A DNA stretch of 64,000 nucleotides from Christensenellaceae bacterium Phil1. Lineage in GTDB: Bacteria; Bacillota; Clostridia; Christensenellales; CAG-138. Of this stretch, positions 52,652-61,258 are shown piece after piece. The translations under genes and the position numbers were made by a program. Under the pieces are notes generated by a model, which did no database searches, had not been told where the DNA came from, and saw nothing but the letters and a program-made list of their open reading frames with translations. How positions within the stretch are numbered: the stretch's first letter is position 1; the number at the start of each line of letters is the position of its first letter. Location: NCBI GenBank assembly GCA_001940855.1, contig MSGS01000075.1:87846-151845 (forward strand), given 5' to 3'.

Positions 52652-52975
52652 TTAAGTTGAATTGTTGTAATGGGTAACAGAAAAGCCGCCATCGTCGGCG
52701 GCTTCATTTTCCGATTGCTCTTTTGTTTTCTGTTCGCCGTAGCGGTTTTCAGCCCATGACGACAGGGCATAGGCGTATATCTCGCCCCTTGCCGCTGCAA
52801 GCCGCTTGTTGATTTCCCATGCCGCCGCGTCAACGTCGATTTCATCAAGGGGAGTGCCGGACGCTTGACAGTCCTGTATCTGCTCCCAAAGGACAACGCC
52901 GCTGATGATTGAGCGCGTCAGCGTTTCAAAAACATTGTAGCAATCCATAAACTTTTCATATTCCGAGCGTTCCAT
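52652..52975 (-). CDS. Conserved ICE protein of unknown function
   Basis: A 107-residue acidic, helical protein (YEKFMDCYNVFETLTRSIIS, then VDAAAWEINKRLAAARGEIY) with no membrane segment. The position between VirD4 and maff2 is kept in Tn1549-like ICEs, but I know no function. Start: ATG at 52975 seven bases after AAAGGAG, 27 bases past the VirD4 stop. Confidence 0.7.
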   Translation of the reverse strand: MERSEYEKFMDCYNVFETLTRSIISGVVLWEQIQDCQASGTPLDEIDVDAAAWEINKRLAAARGEIYAYALSSWAENRYGEQKTKEQSENEAADDGGFSVTHYNNST

Positions 52976-53002
52976 TGTGCTGCTCCTTTCAAGTCGCCGC
53001 CC

Positions 53003-54778
53003 TTATTCGGCGGCCTCGTCTGTGTCCTCGCCGGACAGTTCTATGTCGTATATGTCAAACGCTTCATCGGCTTTTACGATGGGCGGGCGTTTTTTCATAT
53101 ACCGTTCAACGTCAAATGCGTTTTTCTTATCGAAGTCGGAAAGATATTTGTAATTCGGGTGCTTTGTAATGTCGTACTTATCGCTGAAAAATGGGCGCAC
53201 ACCGCGCAACTGCAAAATACACTTTCCACCGTCCATAACTGCAAGTTCGTCCTTGCTCATCAACTCCTTTCCCATTTTTTGATAATTGAGGCCATGTGAA
53301 ACTTCCCGCCCCCGGTTTTCGGAAGTGTTAAAGCTGTCAATCGTTTCTTTGCCTAACACTTCCGAGATTTCTTTAAGGGTGGATTGCTCCTTACCTCCCA
53401 AAAACAGGGTAGTATCACAGTTGCCGATAATGGTATCTGCGCTGTCCCTGTAAATGGCTTTTAGTTGGCTCTGCGATTGCAGAACGATAGACGCCGATAT
53501 TTCACGGCTGCGGATTGTTGCAATCAGCTTTTCAAAGCGGGGTATCTGCCCGATGTTGGCAAACTCGTCAAGCAGACAGCGCACATGGACGGGCAAACGC
53601 CCGCCGTATTCGTCGTCGGCCTTGTCGCACAAGAGGTTGAAAAGCTGCGTATAAAGGATTGCGGCGACAAAATTGAAAGTGTCGTCCGTATCGCTGATGA
53701 TGATAAAAAGCGCGGTCTTGCGGTCGCCCAACGTGTCAAGCTGCAAGTCGTCGTACTCTGTGAGGTCGCGGAGTTCCTTAATGTCAAAGGGCGCAAGCCT
53801 CGCGCCGCACGATATAAGTATCGAAGAACGTGTTTTGCCCGCCGATAACAAAAACTTTTTATATTGGCGTACTGCAAAGTGTTCGGGGTCGCGTTCCTCC
53901 AACGCGGCAAACATGAGGTCAACCGGGCTTTGAAACTCCGGGTCGTCCTCGCGGGCTTCCGACGCATTTATCATTTCAAGCAGCGTCGTAAAGTTCCGTT
54001 CCTCTATCGGAGCTTCATAGTAGATATAGCCGATAAGCGCGGAGTACAAAAGCCGTTCAGACTTCACCCAAAAATCCTCGCCCGATTTATCCCCGTCGCC
54101 TTTGGTGTTCACAATCAGCGTGTTTACCAACTTCAAAATGTCCTTTTCGCTGCGGATATAGGCAAAGGGGTTGTAGTGCATGGATTTCTGAAAATTGATG
54201 GTATTTAGCACTTTGATAGCGTACCCGTTGCGCTCTAATAGAGTTCCACATTCTACCAATATTTGCCCTTTCGGGTCTGTCAAGACGTAAGATGAATGAA
54301 GCTGCATTAAATTAGGCTTTATGAAAAACCTTGTCTTTCCGCTGCCGCTGCCGCCGATTACCACGACGTTTTTATTACGGGCATATTTCGGCTCTTTCGG
54401 TCTGCTGCTCATTGTCAGCCGTTCCGTCTGCGTCAAAAGCACGTTGTTTTCAAATACGGGGTCAACGTAGGGGCGTATATCCTCCGGGCTGCCCCAACGC
54501 GCACTTCCAAACTCTATGCCCCGGCGGTATTTCTTGGCGTTCTTGCCCTTTGTGTAGACGACAAGCCGGATTATGACCGCGCCCACAATGCCAATCAGCA
54601 AGTCAAGCGGCGCAAAACTCGGCAAAAGGCTTTCAAAGGCTGCGGAAAAGCCCTGTCCGATGGAAAGCAGCTTTGCGGACATATCCGCGCCCGGTGCAAG
54701 CCGGAAAGACTGCGCCGCTTTGTCGAACAGGTAAACAAAAATCAGATAGGGAAGATTGAGGATTAACAGCTTTTTGAT
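53003..54778 (-). CDS. VirD4-like coupling protein (CD1115-type), ATC start
   Basis: About 591 residues if started at an ATC. Walker A is VVIGGSGSGKTRFF (about 108 from the first Met), Walker B CLLDEFANIGQI and the arginine-containing ATIRSREISASIVLQSQSQ follows. The coupling protein links relaxosome to channel. The first in-frame ATG (54682) would delete the expected N-terminal TM helix. Upstream in frame the sequence reads KKLLILNLPYLIFVYLFDKA, as in family members, and starts at an ATC eight bases after AAAGGG, exactly where an ATG would be expected. A rare start codon or a start-codon mutation are both possible. Confidence 0.88.
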   Translation of the reverse strand: MKKLLILNLPYLIFVYLFDKAAQSFRLAPGADMSAKLLSIGQGFSAAFESLLPSFAPLDLLIGIVGAVIIRLVVYTKGKNAKKYRRGIEFGSARWGSPEDIRPYVDPVFENNVLLTQTERLTMSSRPKEPKYARNKNVVVIGGSGSGKTRFFIKPNLMQLHSSYVLTDPKGQILVECGTLLERNGYAIKVLNTINFQKSMHYNPFAYIRSEKDILKLVNTLIVNTKGDGDKSGEDFWVKSERLLYSALIGYIYYEAPIEERNFTTLLEMINASEAREDDPEFQSPVDLMFAALEERDPEHFAVRQYKKFLLSAGKTRSSILISCGARLAPFDIKELRDLTEYDDLQLDTLGDRKTALFIIISDTDDTFNFVAAILYTQLFNLLCDKADDEYGGRLPVHVRCLLDEFANIGQIPRFEKLIATIRSREISASIVLQSQSQLKAIYRDSADTIIGNCDTTLFLGGKEQSTLKEISEVLGKETIDSFNTSENRGREVSHGLNYQKMGKELMSKDELAVMDGGKCILQLRGVRPFFSDKYDITKHPNYKYLSDFDKKNAFDVERYMKKRPPIVKADEAFDIYDIELSGEDTDEAAE

Positions 54779-54789
54779 GTTTATGCCCT

Positions 54790-55266
54790 TTATAGCGATT
54801 GCCCCCTTTCCATGCGTTTGACCGTTTCCCGTCCGGCGTTAAGCTGCTTTGCCTGTTCCTTTGCTGCCGCAAGGGTCTGACGGATTGACGGTTTTTTATC
54901 CCGTTGCAGCTTCTTTGCGGAAAACTCCTTAAAAGCCGCCGTTAAAACGTCTATATCCTTGCCCTTGAAAAAGACAAGGTAACGGGGCGGCTGCCCGGTC
55001 GCATCCTTTTTCAGCGAATAATCAATGCCGTACTTTTTCGCCGTATGCTCAAACGCCTTAATGTTCTTGTCGGTGATTTCGATATTTGTTATTTTCTCGC
55101 CGCGCCGGGTCAACTGCCGCATGGTCTGTTTGCCCCGCGTCGGCTTTGCGGCCTGCTTTTGAAGCTGCCGCAACAACAGCTTCATGGATTTTTGTAAAAG
55201 GGCTGCGTCTATCTTTGCCGCTTTGACGGACAGCGCAACCACTTTTTGCGTTACTTCCTCCTGCAA
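54790..55266 (-). CDS. PcfB/DUF3801 family protein
   Basis: A 158-residue basic protein: EEVTQKVVALSVKAAKIDAA near the start, KITNIEITDKNIKAFEHTAK in the middle and a basic tail. It matches DUF3801, the PcfB-type accessory proteins that help VirD4 recognise the relaxosome. Start: TTG at 55266 after AAAGGAG (eight bases). It ends 11 bases before the VirD4 start. Confidence 0.85.
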   Translation of the reverse strand: MQEEVTQKVVALSVKAAKIDAALLQKSMKLLLRQLQKQAAKPTRGKQTMRQLTRRGEKITNIEITDKNIKAFEHTAKKYGIDYSLKKDATGQPPRYLVFFKGKDIDVLTAAFKEFSAKKLQRDKKPSIRQTLAAAKEQAKQLNAGRETVKRMERGQSL

Positions 55267-55302
55267 GGTATCAACTCCTTTCCTCGCGTGATGTGTTTGG
55301 GG

Positions 55303-56298
55303 TTACAGGCTTTGCAGCGTATAGGGGTCGTCGCTCTGCGGCGGCTGTTCGCTGCCGTACAGGTCGTGATTGACTTCTGCTGTGTAGAAATGCCCTATTG
55401 TGGACGGGGCGGAAAACAGCGTTTTCAAGAGATACGCCCGTATGTTGTAAACCTTTGTCGTGTTGTTGTTTATACGGTCAAAGACATATTCGATGTGGAA
55501 TTGCCCCACTTTCAGCAAGCGGCTTTTCACAAGTTCAGCGGGATATTTTTCGCTGCCAACCTTGATGTACTTTGCCGTACTGCATACGGTTTCTAAAATC
55601 AATTCCACGATTTCGTCCAAACGCTCTTTGTCAAATTGGCTGCACAAAGCGTCATACTCGATATTGTCCTCGATGATTTCCCGATAAATCTCTACTGCGC
55701 TGTTTCCATCAATCCTATCAATCCCGCCGACAGGCGGCAATTCTCCCGGAAGCATGGGCGCGTGTTCCGGCTGCGCCGGATAGATTGATTGATGGGTATT
55801 TGATACATCAGTTTTTATTTTTTCTTTTTTTGATATATCTTTATTTAGTTGCGTTGGATTTTCCGACGACGGGTTTTCCGATAGCGGGTTATCCGTCGTC
55901 GGGTTATCCGATGTCGGAAAATCCAATAGCGGCTTTGCCGTTTCGCCCGGTGTTGGATTTTCCAATACCGGGTTAGCTGCTTCGGCGTTATCGGGTTTTT
56001 CCTGCGGCTGCTCATAGATGGTGTACTCTATCGGGGTCATTTTGCCTTTTTCGTCGCGCCCCTGTCGGCGCGTGATATATCCGGCCTTTTCAAGTTCCCA
56101 AATGGCGGTACGGATTGCGTCTATCTTCTCGCGGTTGATGTAGGACAGCCCCGCAAGGGTATAGTCCCAATCTTCCGGCAAGGAAAGCATTTGCGATAAT
56201 AAGCCCTTTGCCTTTAAGGTCAATTCCTTGTTGCGTAGGTGGTGGTTGCTCATTATCGTATATCCTTGCCGCTTCTCTACTCGAAATATCTCTGCCAT
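55303..56298 (-). CDS. DUF6017 / winged-helix replication initiator-like protein
   Basis: A 331-residue protein with an N-terminal winged helix of RepA/replisome-organizer type (YTIMSNHHLRNKELTLKAKG, then REKIDAIRTAIWELEKAGYI), a Pro/Asn/Ser/Thr-rich middle (NPTTDNPLSENPSSENP) and a C-terminal DUF6017-like domain. It is the first gene of the transfer operon and may start replication of the excised ICE. The DNA encoding the middle is a run of 15-bp direct repeats, a possible origin. Start: ATG at 56298. Confidence 0.82.
   Translation of the reverse strand: MAEIFRVEKRQGYTIMSNHHLRNKELTLKAKGLLSQMLSLPEDWDYTLAGLSYINREKIDAIRTAIWELEKAGYITRRQGRDEKGKMTPIEYTIYEQPQEKPDNAEAANPVLENPTPGETAKPLLDFPTSDNPTTDNPLSENPSSENPTQLNKDISKKEKIKTDVSNTHQSIYPAQPEHAPMLPGELPPVGGIDRIDGNSAVEIYREIIEDNIEYDALCSQFDKERLDEIVELILETVCSTAKYIKVGSEKYPAELVKSRLLKVGQFHIEYVFDRINNNTTKVYNIRAYLLKTLFSAPSTIGHFYTAEVNHDLYGSEQPPQSDDPYTLQSL
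55856..55932. repeat. 15-bp iterons inside the initiator gene
   Basis: Five tandem units of about 15 bases with the plus-strand consensus TTTTCCGATAGCGGG (GTTTTCCGATAGCGG, GTTATCCGTCGTCGG, GTTATCCGATGTCGG, AAAATCCAATAGCGG and one before), plus a sixth related unit near 55955. Iterons inside an initiator gene often mark the origin. Confidence 0.6.
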
Positions 56299-56675
56299 GT
56301 CCGGCGGCTCCTTTCTGCGTGTGGTAGTGGACAGTTAGAACGCGGTTTTTAAGGGGTAGGGGGTAAACTATCGGGGTATGCCGTTTCCGCGCTCTGAAAA
56401 CCGCATAAATACGGGCTTTTTTCGCGTCTATTTGTCCACGCTGCGCCCTGTTTTGGTGGTGCGGTACGGGCATAAAAAAACGGCGTTCCTATCTTCCCGC
56501 AAGGGGAATTAGTAAACGCCGTTTGGTACGTCCTATTCGGTTTTCATCGTCAATCTGCTGCGGATATTCTCACAAGTTTTTAGGCGGGCATATCAAAGTT
56601 CTTGCCGTAGTAGTAAATTAGTAGTAAAATAGGGTTGCCATTTCGTGAAAATATCCGTATTTACAGGGGTTTTCC
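56299..56675. other. ICE right-end regulatory region with hairpin
   Basis: No gene is seen. On the minus strand AAACGGCGTT and AACGCCGTTT (56478-56487, 56515-56524) form a ten-pair stem followed by TTTTTTTATG, enclosing a smaller TTCCCGCAAGGGGAA hairpin. It is a terminator or attenuator in front of the transfer operon. A stretch at 56325-56350 resembles, in inverted form, part of the 146-bp repeats near the BRO gene (GTTCTAACTGTCCAC shared). Confidence 0.6.
56608..56630 (+). other. Integrase arm-type sites, right
   Basis: Two direct copies (GTAGTAGTAAATTA, GTAGTAAAAT) of the Tn916 DR2-like motif, 48 bases inside the right terminal repeat, in the same orientation as the left pair. Confidence 0.65.
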
Positions 56676-56677
56676 GC

Positions 56678-56690
56678 GATAATCAAAAAT
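56678..56690 (-). repeat. Proposed ICE right terminal inverted repeat
   Basis: GATAATCAAAAAT, exact complement of 12992-13004. Chromosomal sequence resumes with GGTAACCTAAAATT and the dsdA ribosome site. Confidence 0.6.
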
Positions 56691-56723
56691 GGTAACCTAA
56701 AATTATACAGCAAGGAGCGACAC

Positions 56724-58019
56724 ATGGACCCGATAATAGAAAAACTTAGCAAGGCTCAGCCGATGCTATGGATAAACCCCAACCTTACTGCGGCTGAAGA
56801 CGCGCTGAATAAGCTGAGCATAAGTGAAAAGGACACGGCGGAGGCGGAAGCGCGGCTTGAGCGCTTCGCGCCGTATATAATGCTCAAATTCCCGCAGACT
56901 GCGGCGTCGGGCGGGCTGATAGAATCCCCGCTTACGGAAACGCCGGCAATGCTTTGGCGGCTACGGCACGAATACGGCGCGCCGATAGAAGGCACGCTGT
57001 ATGTCAAGCGGGACTGCGATCTGCCCATATCCGGCTCCATAAAGGCGCGCGGCGGCATATATGAGGTGCTGAAGCACGCCGAAACGCTTGCCATAAATGC
57101 GGGTCTTTTGAAGGAAAGCGATAATTATGCTGTGCTTGCGGAGGAACGGTTTACTAAGTTCTTTTCGCAATACTCCGTGCAGGTGGCGTCAACGGGCAAC
57201 CTTGGCCTTTCCATAGGCGTTATGAGCGCAGCGCTCGGCTTCCGCACAACGGTGCACATGAGCGCGGACGCACGCGAATGGAAAAAGGCGCTGCTCAGGC
57301 AGAAGGGCGTTACGGTTATAGAGTACCCTTCGGACTATTCCGCCGCCGTGGAGCGCGGCAGAGCCGCAAGCGCAGCGGATCCGATGAGCTATTTTGTGGA
57401 CGATGAAAACTCCGTTGACCTGTTCATGGGATACAGCGTTGCAGCTTCACGGCTTAAAGCACAGCTTGACGCAGCAGGAGTAACCATAGATGCTCAGCAT
57501 CCCCTGTTCGTATACATTCCCTGCGGCGTAGGCGGCGGCCCTGGCGGGGTGACATTCGGGCTTAAAACCATATTCGGCGACAATGCGCATGTGTTCTTCG
57601 TTGAGCCCACACTTGCGCCGTGCATGGTGCTTGGCATGGCGACGGGGCTTGATAACAAAATATGCGTGCAGGACATCGGCCTCAGCGGCAAAACGGAAGC
57701 GGACGGACTTGCTGTCGGCAGAGCGTCCGGCTTTGTAGGTAAGGTAATGCGCGGTCTTTTGAGCGGTGAAGTTACGGTGGAGGATGCAAAGCTGTTCGAT
57801 TACATGCGATCGCTGATAGAAAGCGAGGGGCTGTTCGCGGAGCCCTCCGCCTGCGCGGCGTTCGCGGGGCCTGTCGGGCTTTATACCTATGAAGAAGGGA
57901 AGGCGTACATGCGCGCACACGGGCTGAACATGAAAAACGCCGTGCATATTGCCTGGGCAACGGGCGGCAGCCTTGTGCCGGAATACGAGCGCGAAAAGTA
58001 TGCCAAAACGCACCTATGA
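56724..58019 (+). CDS. dsdA: D-serine ammonia-lyase
   Basis: A 431-residue PLP enzyme. The Schiff-base lysine is in DLPISGSIKARGGIYEVL (about 107), the phosphate-binding loop in VASTGNLGLSIGVMS (about 155) and the Gly-rich CGVGGGPGGVTFGLK near 275. It converts D-serine to pyruvate and ammonia in the cytoplasm, detoxifying D-serine and yielding carbon. Length is normal. Start: ATG at 56724 after AAGGAG. The ICE right end is 33 bases upstream, so the original promoter may now be on the far side of the ICE. It overlaps birA by four bases. Confidence 0.95.
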   Translation: MDPIIEKLSKAQPMLWINPNLTAAEDALNKLSISEKDTAEAEARLERFAPYIMLKFPQTAASGGLIESPLTETPAMLWRLRHEYGAPIEGTLYVKRDCDLPISGSIKARGGIYEVLKHAETLAINAGLLKESDNYAVLAEERFTKFFSQYSVQVASTGNLGLSIGVMSAALGFRTTVHMSADAREWKKALLRQKGVTVIEYPSDYSAAVERGRAASAADPMSYFVDDENSVDLFMGYSVAASRLKAQLDAAGVTIDAQHPLFVYIPCGVGGGPGGVTFGLKTIFGDNAHVFFVEPTLAPCMVLGMATGLDNKICVQDIGLSGKTEADGLAVGRASGFVGKVMRGLLSGEVTVEDAKLFDYMRSLIESEGLFAEPSACAAFAGPVGLYTYEEGKAYMRAHGLNMKNAVHIAWATGGSLVPEYEREKYAKTHL

Positions 58020-58804
58020 GCAGCTTTTCAGCCCAAGGCATACTTGATATCTGCCCTAAGGAGCTGGCCGGCAGGCTTGATATTACGCTGTTTGACGAGC
58101 TTGATTCAACCAACACATACCTTAAAAAGCTTGCCCGCGCGGGCGCCGAAGAAGGCCGCGTTATAATAGCCCGGCGGCAAAGCGCGGGACGCGGGCGGCT
58201 TGGGCGCAGCTTTTATTCCGATGCCGAAGGGCTTTACATAAGCGTGCTTATACGGCCGCACATGAAGGCGGAAGGCATGGTTTTCGTAACGGCTATGACC
58301 GCCGTTGCAATGGCGCGGGCGATAGAGCGCACGGTGGATGCCGACGCAATGATAAAGTGGGTGAACGACATATTCGTGCGCGGCAAAAAGGTGTGCGGAA
58401 TACTGTGCGAAAGCGCGTTTGATGCAGATGCGCTCAGTGAATACGTTGTTATAGGCGCGGGCGTGAACATAACCGAGCCTTTGGGCGGCTTCCCCGCAGA
58501 CATAAGCGCGGTGGCCGGCGCGCTGCTGCCCCATGGCAGCGGGCAGGAGCTCCGTACCTCCCTTGCGGCGGCGTTTTTAGAGGAACTGTTCGGCGAATAT
58601 GCCCATATTGATTCCCGCAGTTTCCTTGACGAATACCGGCGGCGCAGCATGGTTACGGGCAAAAGCGTATCCGTTATCTCCCCCACGCTCGCGCGACACG
58701 GAAAGGCCGTTGCCATAGACGACGACTGCCGCCTTGTGGTGCGCTTTGACGACGGGACAACGGAGCACATCTCCACGGGCGAAATAAGCGTTAGAGTAGA
58801 TTAA
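58016..58804 (+). CDS. birA: Biotin--[acetyl-CoA-carboxylase] ligase
   Basis: A 262-residue monofunctional biotin ligase without the N-terminal DNA-binding domain. Motifs: FDELDSTNTYLKKLA, QSAGRGRLGRSFYS (the biotinyl-AMP loop, about 61-74), KWVNDIFVRGKKVCGIL (catalytic Lys) and the C-terminal SH3-like part with DDDCRLVVRFDDG. It attaches biotin to carboxylase carrier proteins. It is coupled to dsdA by ATGA. Confidence 0.94.
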   Translation: MSSFSAQGILDICPKELAGRLDITLFDELDSTNTYLKKLARAGAEEGRVIIARRQSAGRGRLGRSFYSDAEGLYISVLIRPHMKAEGMVFVTAMTAVAMARAIERTVDADAMIKWVNDIFVRGKKVCGILCESAFDADALSEYVVIGAGVNITEPLGGFPADISAVAGALLPHGSGQELRTSLAAAFLEELFGEYAHIDSRSFLDEYRRRSMVTGKSVSVISPTLARHGKAVAIDDDCRLVVRFDDGTTEHISTGEISVRVD

Positions 58805-58907
58805 GCCGAAAAACTCCGCGCGTGCTACCCTCCCCTGTGCATGAATATGTATATTATTGTGATAAGCGGCAATAATACTGTTAAAATCCGACAGGGGGAA
58901 GAAATAT

Positions 58908-59474
58908 ATGGAAAGCTGTAAAAGCGAAACCGCCGCCAAAGGCGGCTGGACGCAGCAGGAGGATAGGCTGCTGCTGAGCGCGGCGCAGGCCGCGAGGCAG
59001 GACGGCAGGGCGCTGAGGAGCGTATTCGAGGACGTGGCGGCCCAAACCGGACGCAAGCCAAACAGCATACGCAATTATTATTACGAGCGCATAAAGCAGG
59101 GCGATGTTGAAGGCGAGCTTTGCCGCAGCGCGGCATTCGTGCCGTTTGAGCGGGACGAGGTGCGCGCAATGCTGCGCACAATACTTGCCCAGCGGGCAAA
59201 AGGCATAAGCGTGCGCAGCTGCACCCTTGCAATGGGCAACGGGGACACGCGCAGCATGCTGCGCTACCAGAACAAGTATCGTTCCGTTATAAAGAAAGAC
59301 CCCGCGCTTGTGCGAGAAGTAATGGCGGAACTGACAAGCGAGGGCATTGCAGCGTTCGATCCTTACGTTCAGCCGCTTGCCGCCCGCAGGGAGCGACTGG
59401 GCCGCGCGGAGGCGCTGGCGTTCTTCAGCGCGCTGGAGGAGCTGGCGGCATCATACAAAAAGCTGATGCTGTAA
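58908..59474 (+). CDS. Myb/SANT-like DNA-binding protein
   Basis: A 188-residue protein. The N-terminal SANT-type domain has GGWTQQEDRLLLSAAQAARQ, then VFEDVAAQTGRKPNSIRNYY with the three-helix pattern of Myb-like domains (cf. RsfA-type prespore regulators in Bacillus). The C-terminal half is helical. Probably a transcription regulator with unknown targets. A GGGGGAAG ribosome site precedes the ATG, and a terminator follows. Confidence 0.82.
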   Translation: MESCKSETAAKGGWTQQEDRLLLSAAQAARQDGRALRSVFEDVAAQTGRKPNSIRNYYYERIKQGDVEGELCRSAAFVPFERDEVRAMLRTILAQRAKGISVRSCTLAMGNGDTRSMLRYQNKYRSVIKKDPALVREVMAELTSEGIAAFDPYVQPLAARRERLGRAEALAFFSALEELAASYKKLML

Positions 59475-59491
59475 CGCATAATATGCGCATT

Positions 59492-59528
59492 GGGCTGAAC
59501 CCATATCGGGCTCGGCCTTTATTTTTTA
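59492..59528 (+). terminator. Terminator after the Myb-like gene
   Basis: GGGCTGAACCC and GGGCTCGGCC pair with one or two mismatches and are followed by TTTATTTTTTA. Confidence 0.65.
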
Positions 59529-59595
59529 TGTATAGCTTTTCGGGCGCGGTTATTGTATCATTATGTATGAATCTGAAAAAACGGAGCGGCACGCT

Positions 59596-61233
59596 ATGAT
59601 AGATAAGGCTAACATACGGCGCAATCTTTCCCGCCTGATGGCGGCAAAAAGCATATCCGGCACGGCGGAGGAGATACAGGGTGCGGAAGTTATACTCGAT
59701 ATGCTTCACGAGCTTGATTATTTCAAGGCGCACAGTGAAAACATATTCACCGTTCCCGTGGCCGGAGACCCGCTTGGGCGCTATATCGTGGCCGCGCTCA
59801 TGTGCGGCAGCGCCGCGGGAGACACGATAATACTTACCGGACATTACGACGTTGTTGATGCGGACGAATACGACCAGCTTAAGGACATTGCATTCGACAT
59901 GGACGCCATAACCGCGCGCATAGGCGAACTGCCCATGAGCGAAGAGTGCAGGCAGGATTACGAAAGCGGGGATTGGCTTTTCGGCCGCGGCAGCGCGGAT
60001 ATGAAATTCGGCCATGCGCTTATAATTGAGCTTTTGCGGCACTACGGCGAGGATATATCCGCATTGAGTGGGAATCTTCTATATGTTGCCGTATGCGGAG
60101 AGGAAACGAACTCCGAAGGCATGCTCACCGCCGCGCCTTTCTTAAATAAGCTTGCCGCCGAGCGAAACTTACATTACCGCGCGCTGCTGCTGAGCGAATG
60201 CTATCTTAATGACGACATGGCGCACGACCCAACGCGCTATATACATTACGGCGCAACGGGCAAGGTTATGCCGCTGTTCTTTTGCGCGGGCAAGGGCTGC
60301 CATGCGGACGAGCCCTTCGTTGGGCTTGACGCGAACGCCCTGAACGCCGCCGTATACGCCCGCCTTGCCATGAATGCGGATTACTGCGAGCATATGCGCG
60401 GCGAATGCACCCCGCCGACGGTATGTCTAAAAATGAAGGATCTCAAGGCCAACTACTCCGTATCCATACCCATGTATGCGGTATCTTACTACAATCTGCT
60501 CACGCTTAACCTTGACCCGGAGGGCATAACGGAGCGGCTGAAGGCCTTGGCGTATGATGCGTTCACAGCCGTGCTTGAAAAACGGCGGCAGGATATGCGC
60601 CGATATGAGCAGCTTATGCCCCGCCCCATTGCCACGCGGGACTTTGAGCCAAACGTTATTACCTACGCAGAGCTTTACGCCGCCGTTAAGGCGGAGCAGG
60701 GCGACATAGACGCGCGCCTTGCCGCCCTTGCCCGTACACTTACGGAGCAAAAGGCTGAATTGCAGGACATAAGCATTGAGCTTGTGCGCTGCCTTTACGA
60801 GCAATACGGCGACAAGCGGCCCATGATAATAATTGCGTTCATACCGCCCTATTATCCGGACGTGTATATGGATACAGCCGATGCGGACGCGCATAAGCTG
60901 CTTTGCGCTGCGGAGAACATAATAGCCTATGCCGAAAGGGAGTTTGGCGAAAAGCTGGCGCTGAAGGATTATTACATGGGCCTTTCAGACATGAGCTATA
61001 CCGGCCTTAGCGAAGGGGCAAACCATGAAGCGCTGTTCAATAACCTTGCCGGGGCGAACATAACATACAGCTTCCCCATGCAGGCATTGAAGGCGCTGCA
61101 TGTGCCGGGCATAGTGCTGGGCGGCTGGGGCAAGGATTTCCACCAAAGCACGGAGCGGCTGAACGTGCCGTACAGCTTCGGCGTAGTCCCCGCGCTTTAT
61201 ATTAGGATAATAGACTACATTTTCAACAAATAA
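59596..61233 (+). CDS. M20 family peptidase, RocB-like
   Basis: A 545-residue M20 metallopeptidase. Metal-site motifs are ILTGHYDVVDADEY (about 88), FGRGSADMKFGHAL (about 138) and VCGEETNSEGM (about 172). The long C-terminal part with FIPPYYPDVYMDTADADAHK and VLGGWGKDFHQSTERL is typical of RocB-like proteins linked to arginine use. The substrate is unknown. Start: ATG at 59596 nine bases after GGAG; an upstream ATG at 59563 lacks a good site. Confidence 0.9.
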   Translation: MIDKANIRRNLSRLMAAKSISGTAEEIQGAEVILDMLHELDYFKAHSENIFTVPVAGDPLGRYIVAALMCGSAAGDTIILTGHYDVVDADEYDQLKDIAFDMDAITARIGELPMSEECRQDYESGDWLFGRGSADMKFGHALIIELLRHYGEDISALSGNLLYVAVCGEETNSEGMLTAAPFLNKLAAERNLHYRALLLSECYLNDDMAHDPTRYIHYGATGKVMPLFFCAGKGCHADEPFVGLDANALNAAVYARLAMNADYCEHMRGECTPPTVCLKMKDLKANYSVSIPMYAVSYYNLLTLNLDPEGITERLKALAYDAFTAVLEKRRQDMRRYEQLMPRPIATRDFEPNVITYAELYAAVKAEQGDIDARLAALARTLTEQKAELQDISIELVRCLYEQYGDKRPMIIIAFIPPYYPDVYMDTADADAHKLLCAAENIIAYAEREFGEKLALKDYYMGLSDMSYTGLSEGANHEALFNNLAGANITYSFPMQALKALHVPGIVLGGWGKDFHQSTERLNVPYSFGVVPALYIRIIDYIFNK

Positions 61234-61258
61234 GCTTTACATACAAGGAGGAACACAA

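Noticed and set aside
55856..55932. CRISPR-like array
   Set aside because: The units are contiguous 15-mers in a coding frame without spacers; iterons fit better. No CRISPR array or cas gene was seen in the window.
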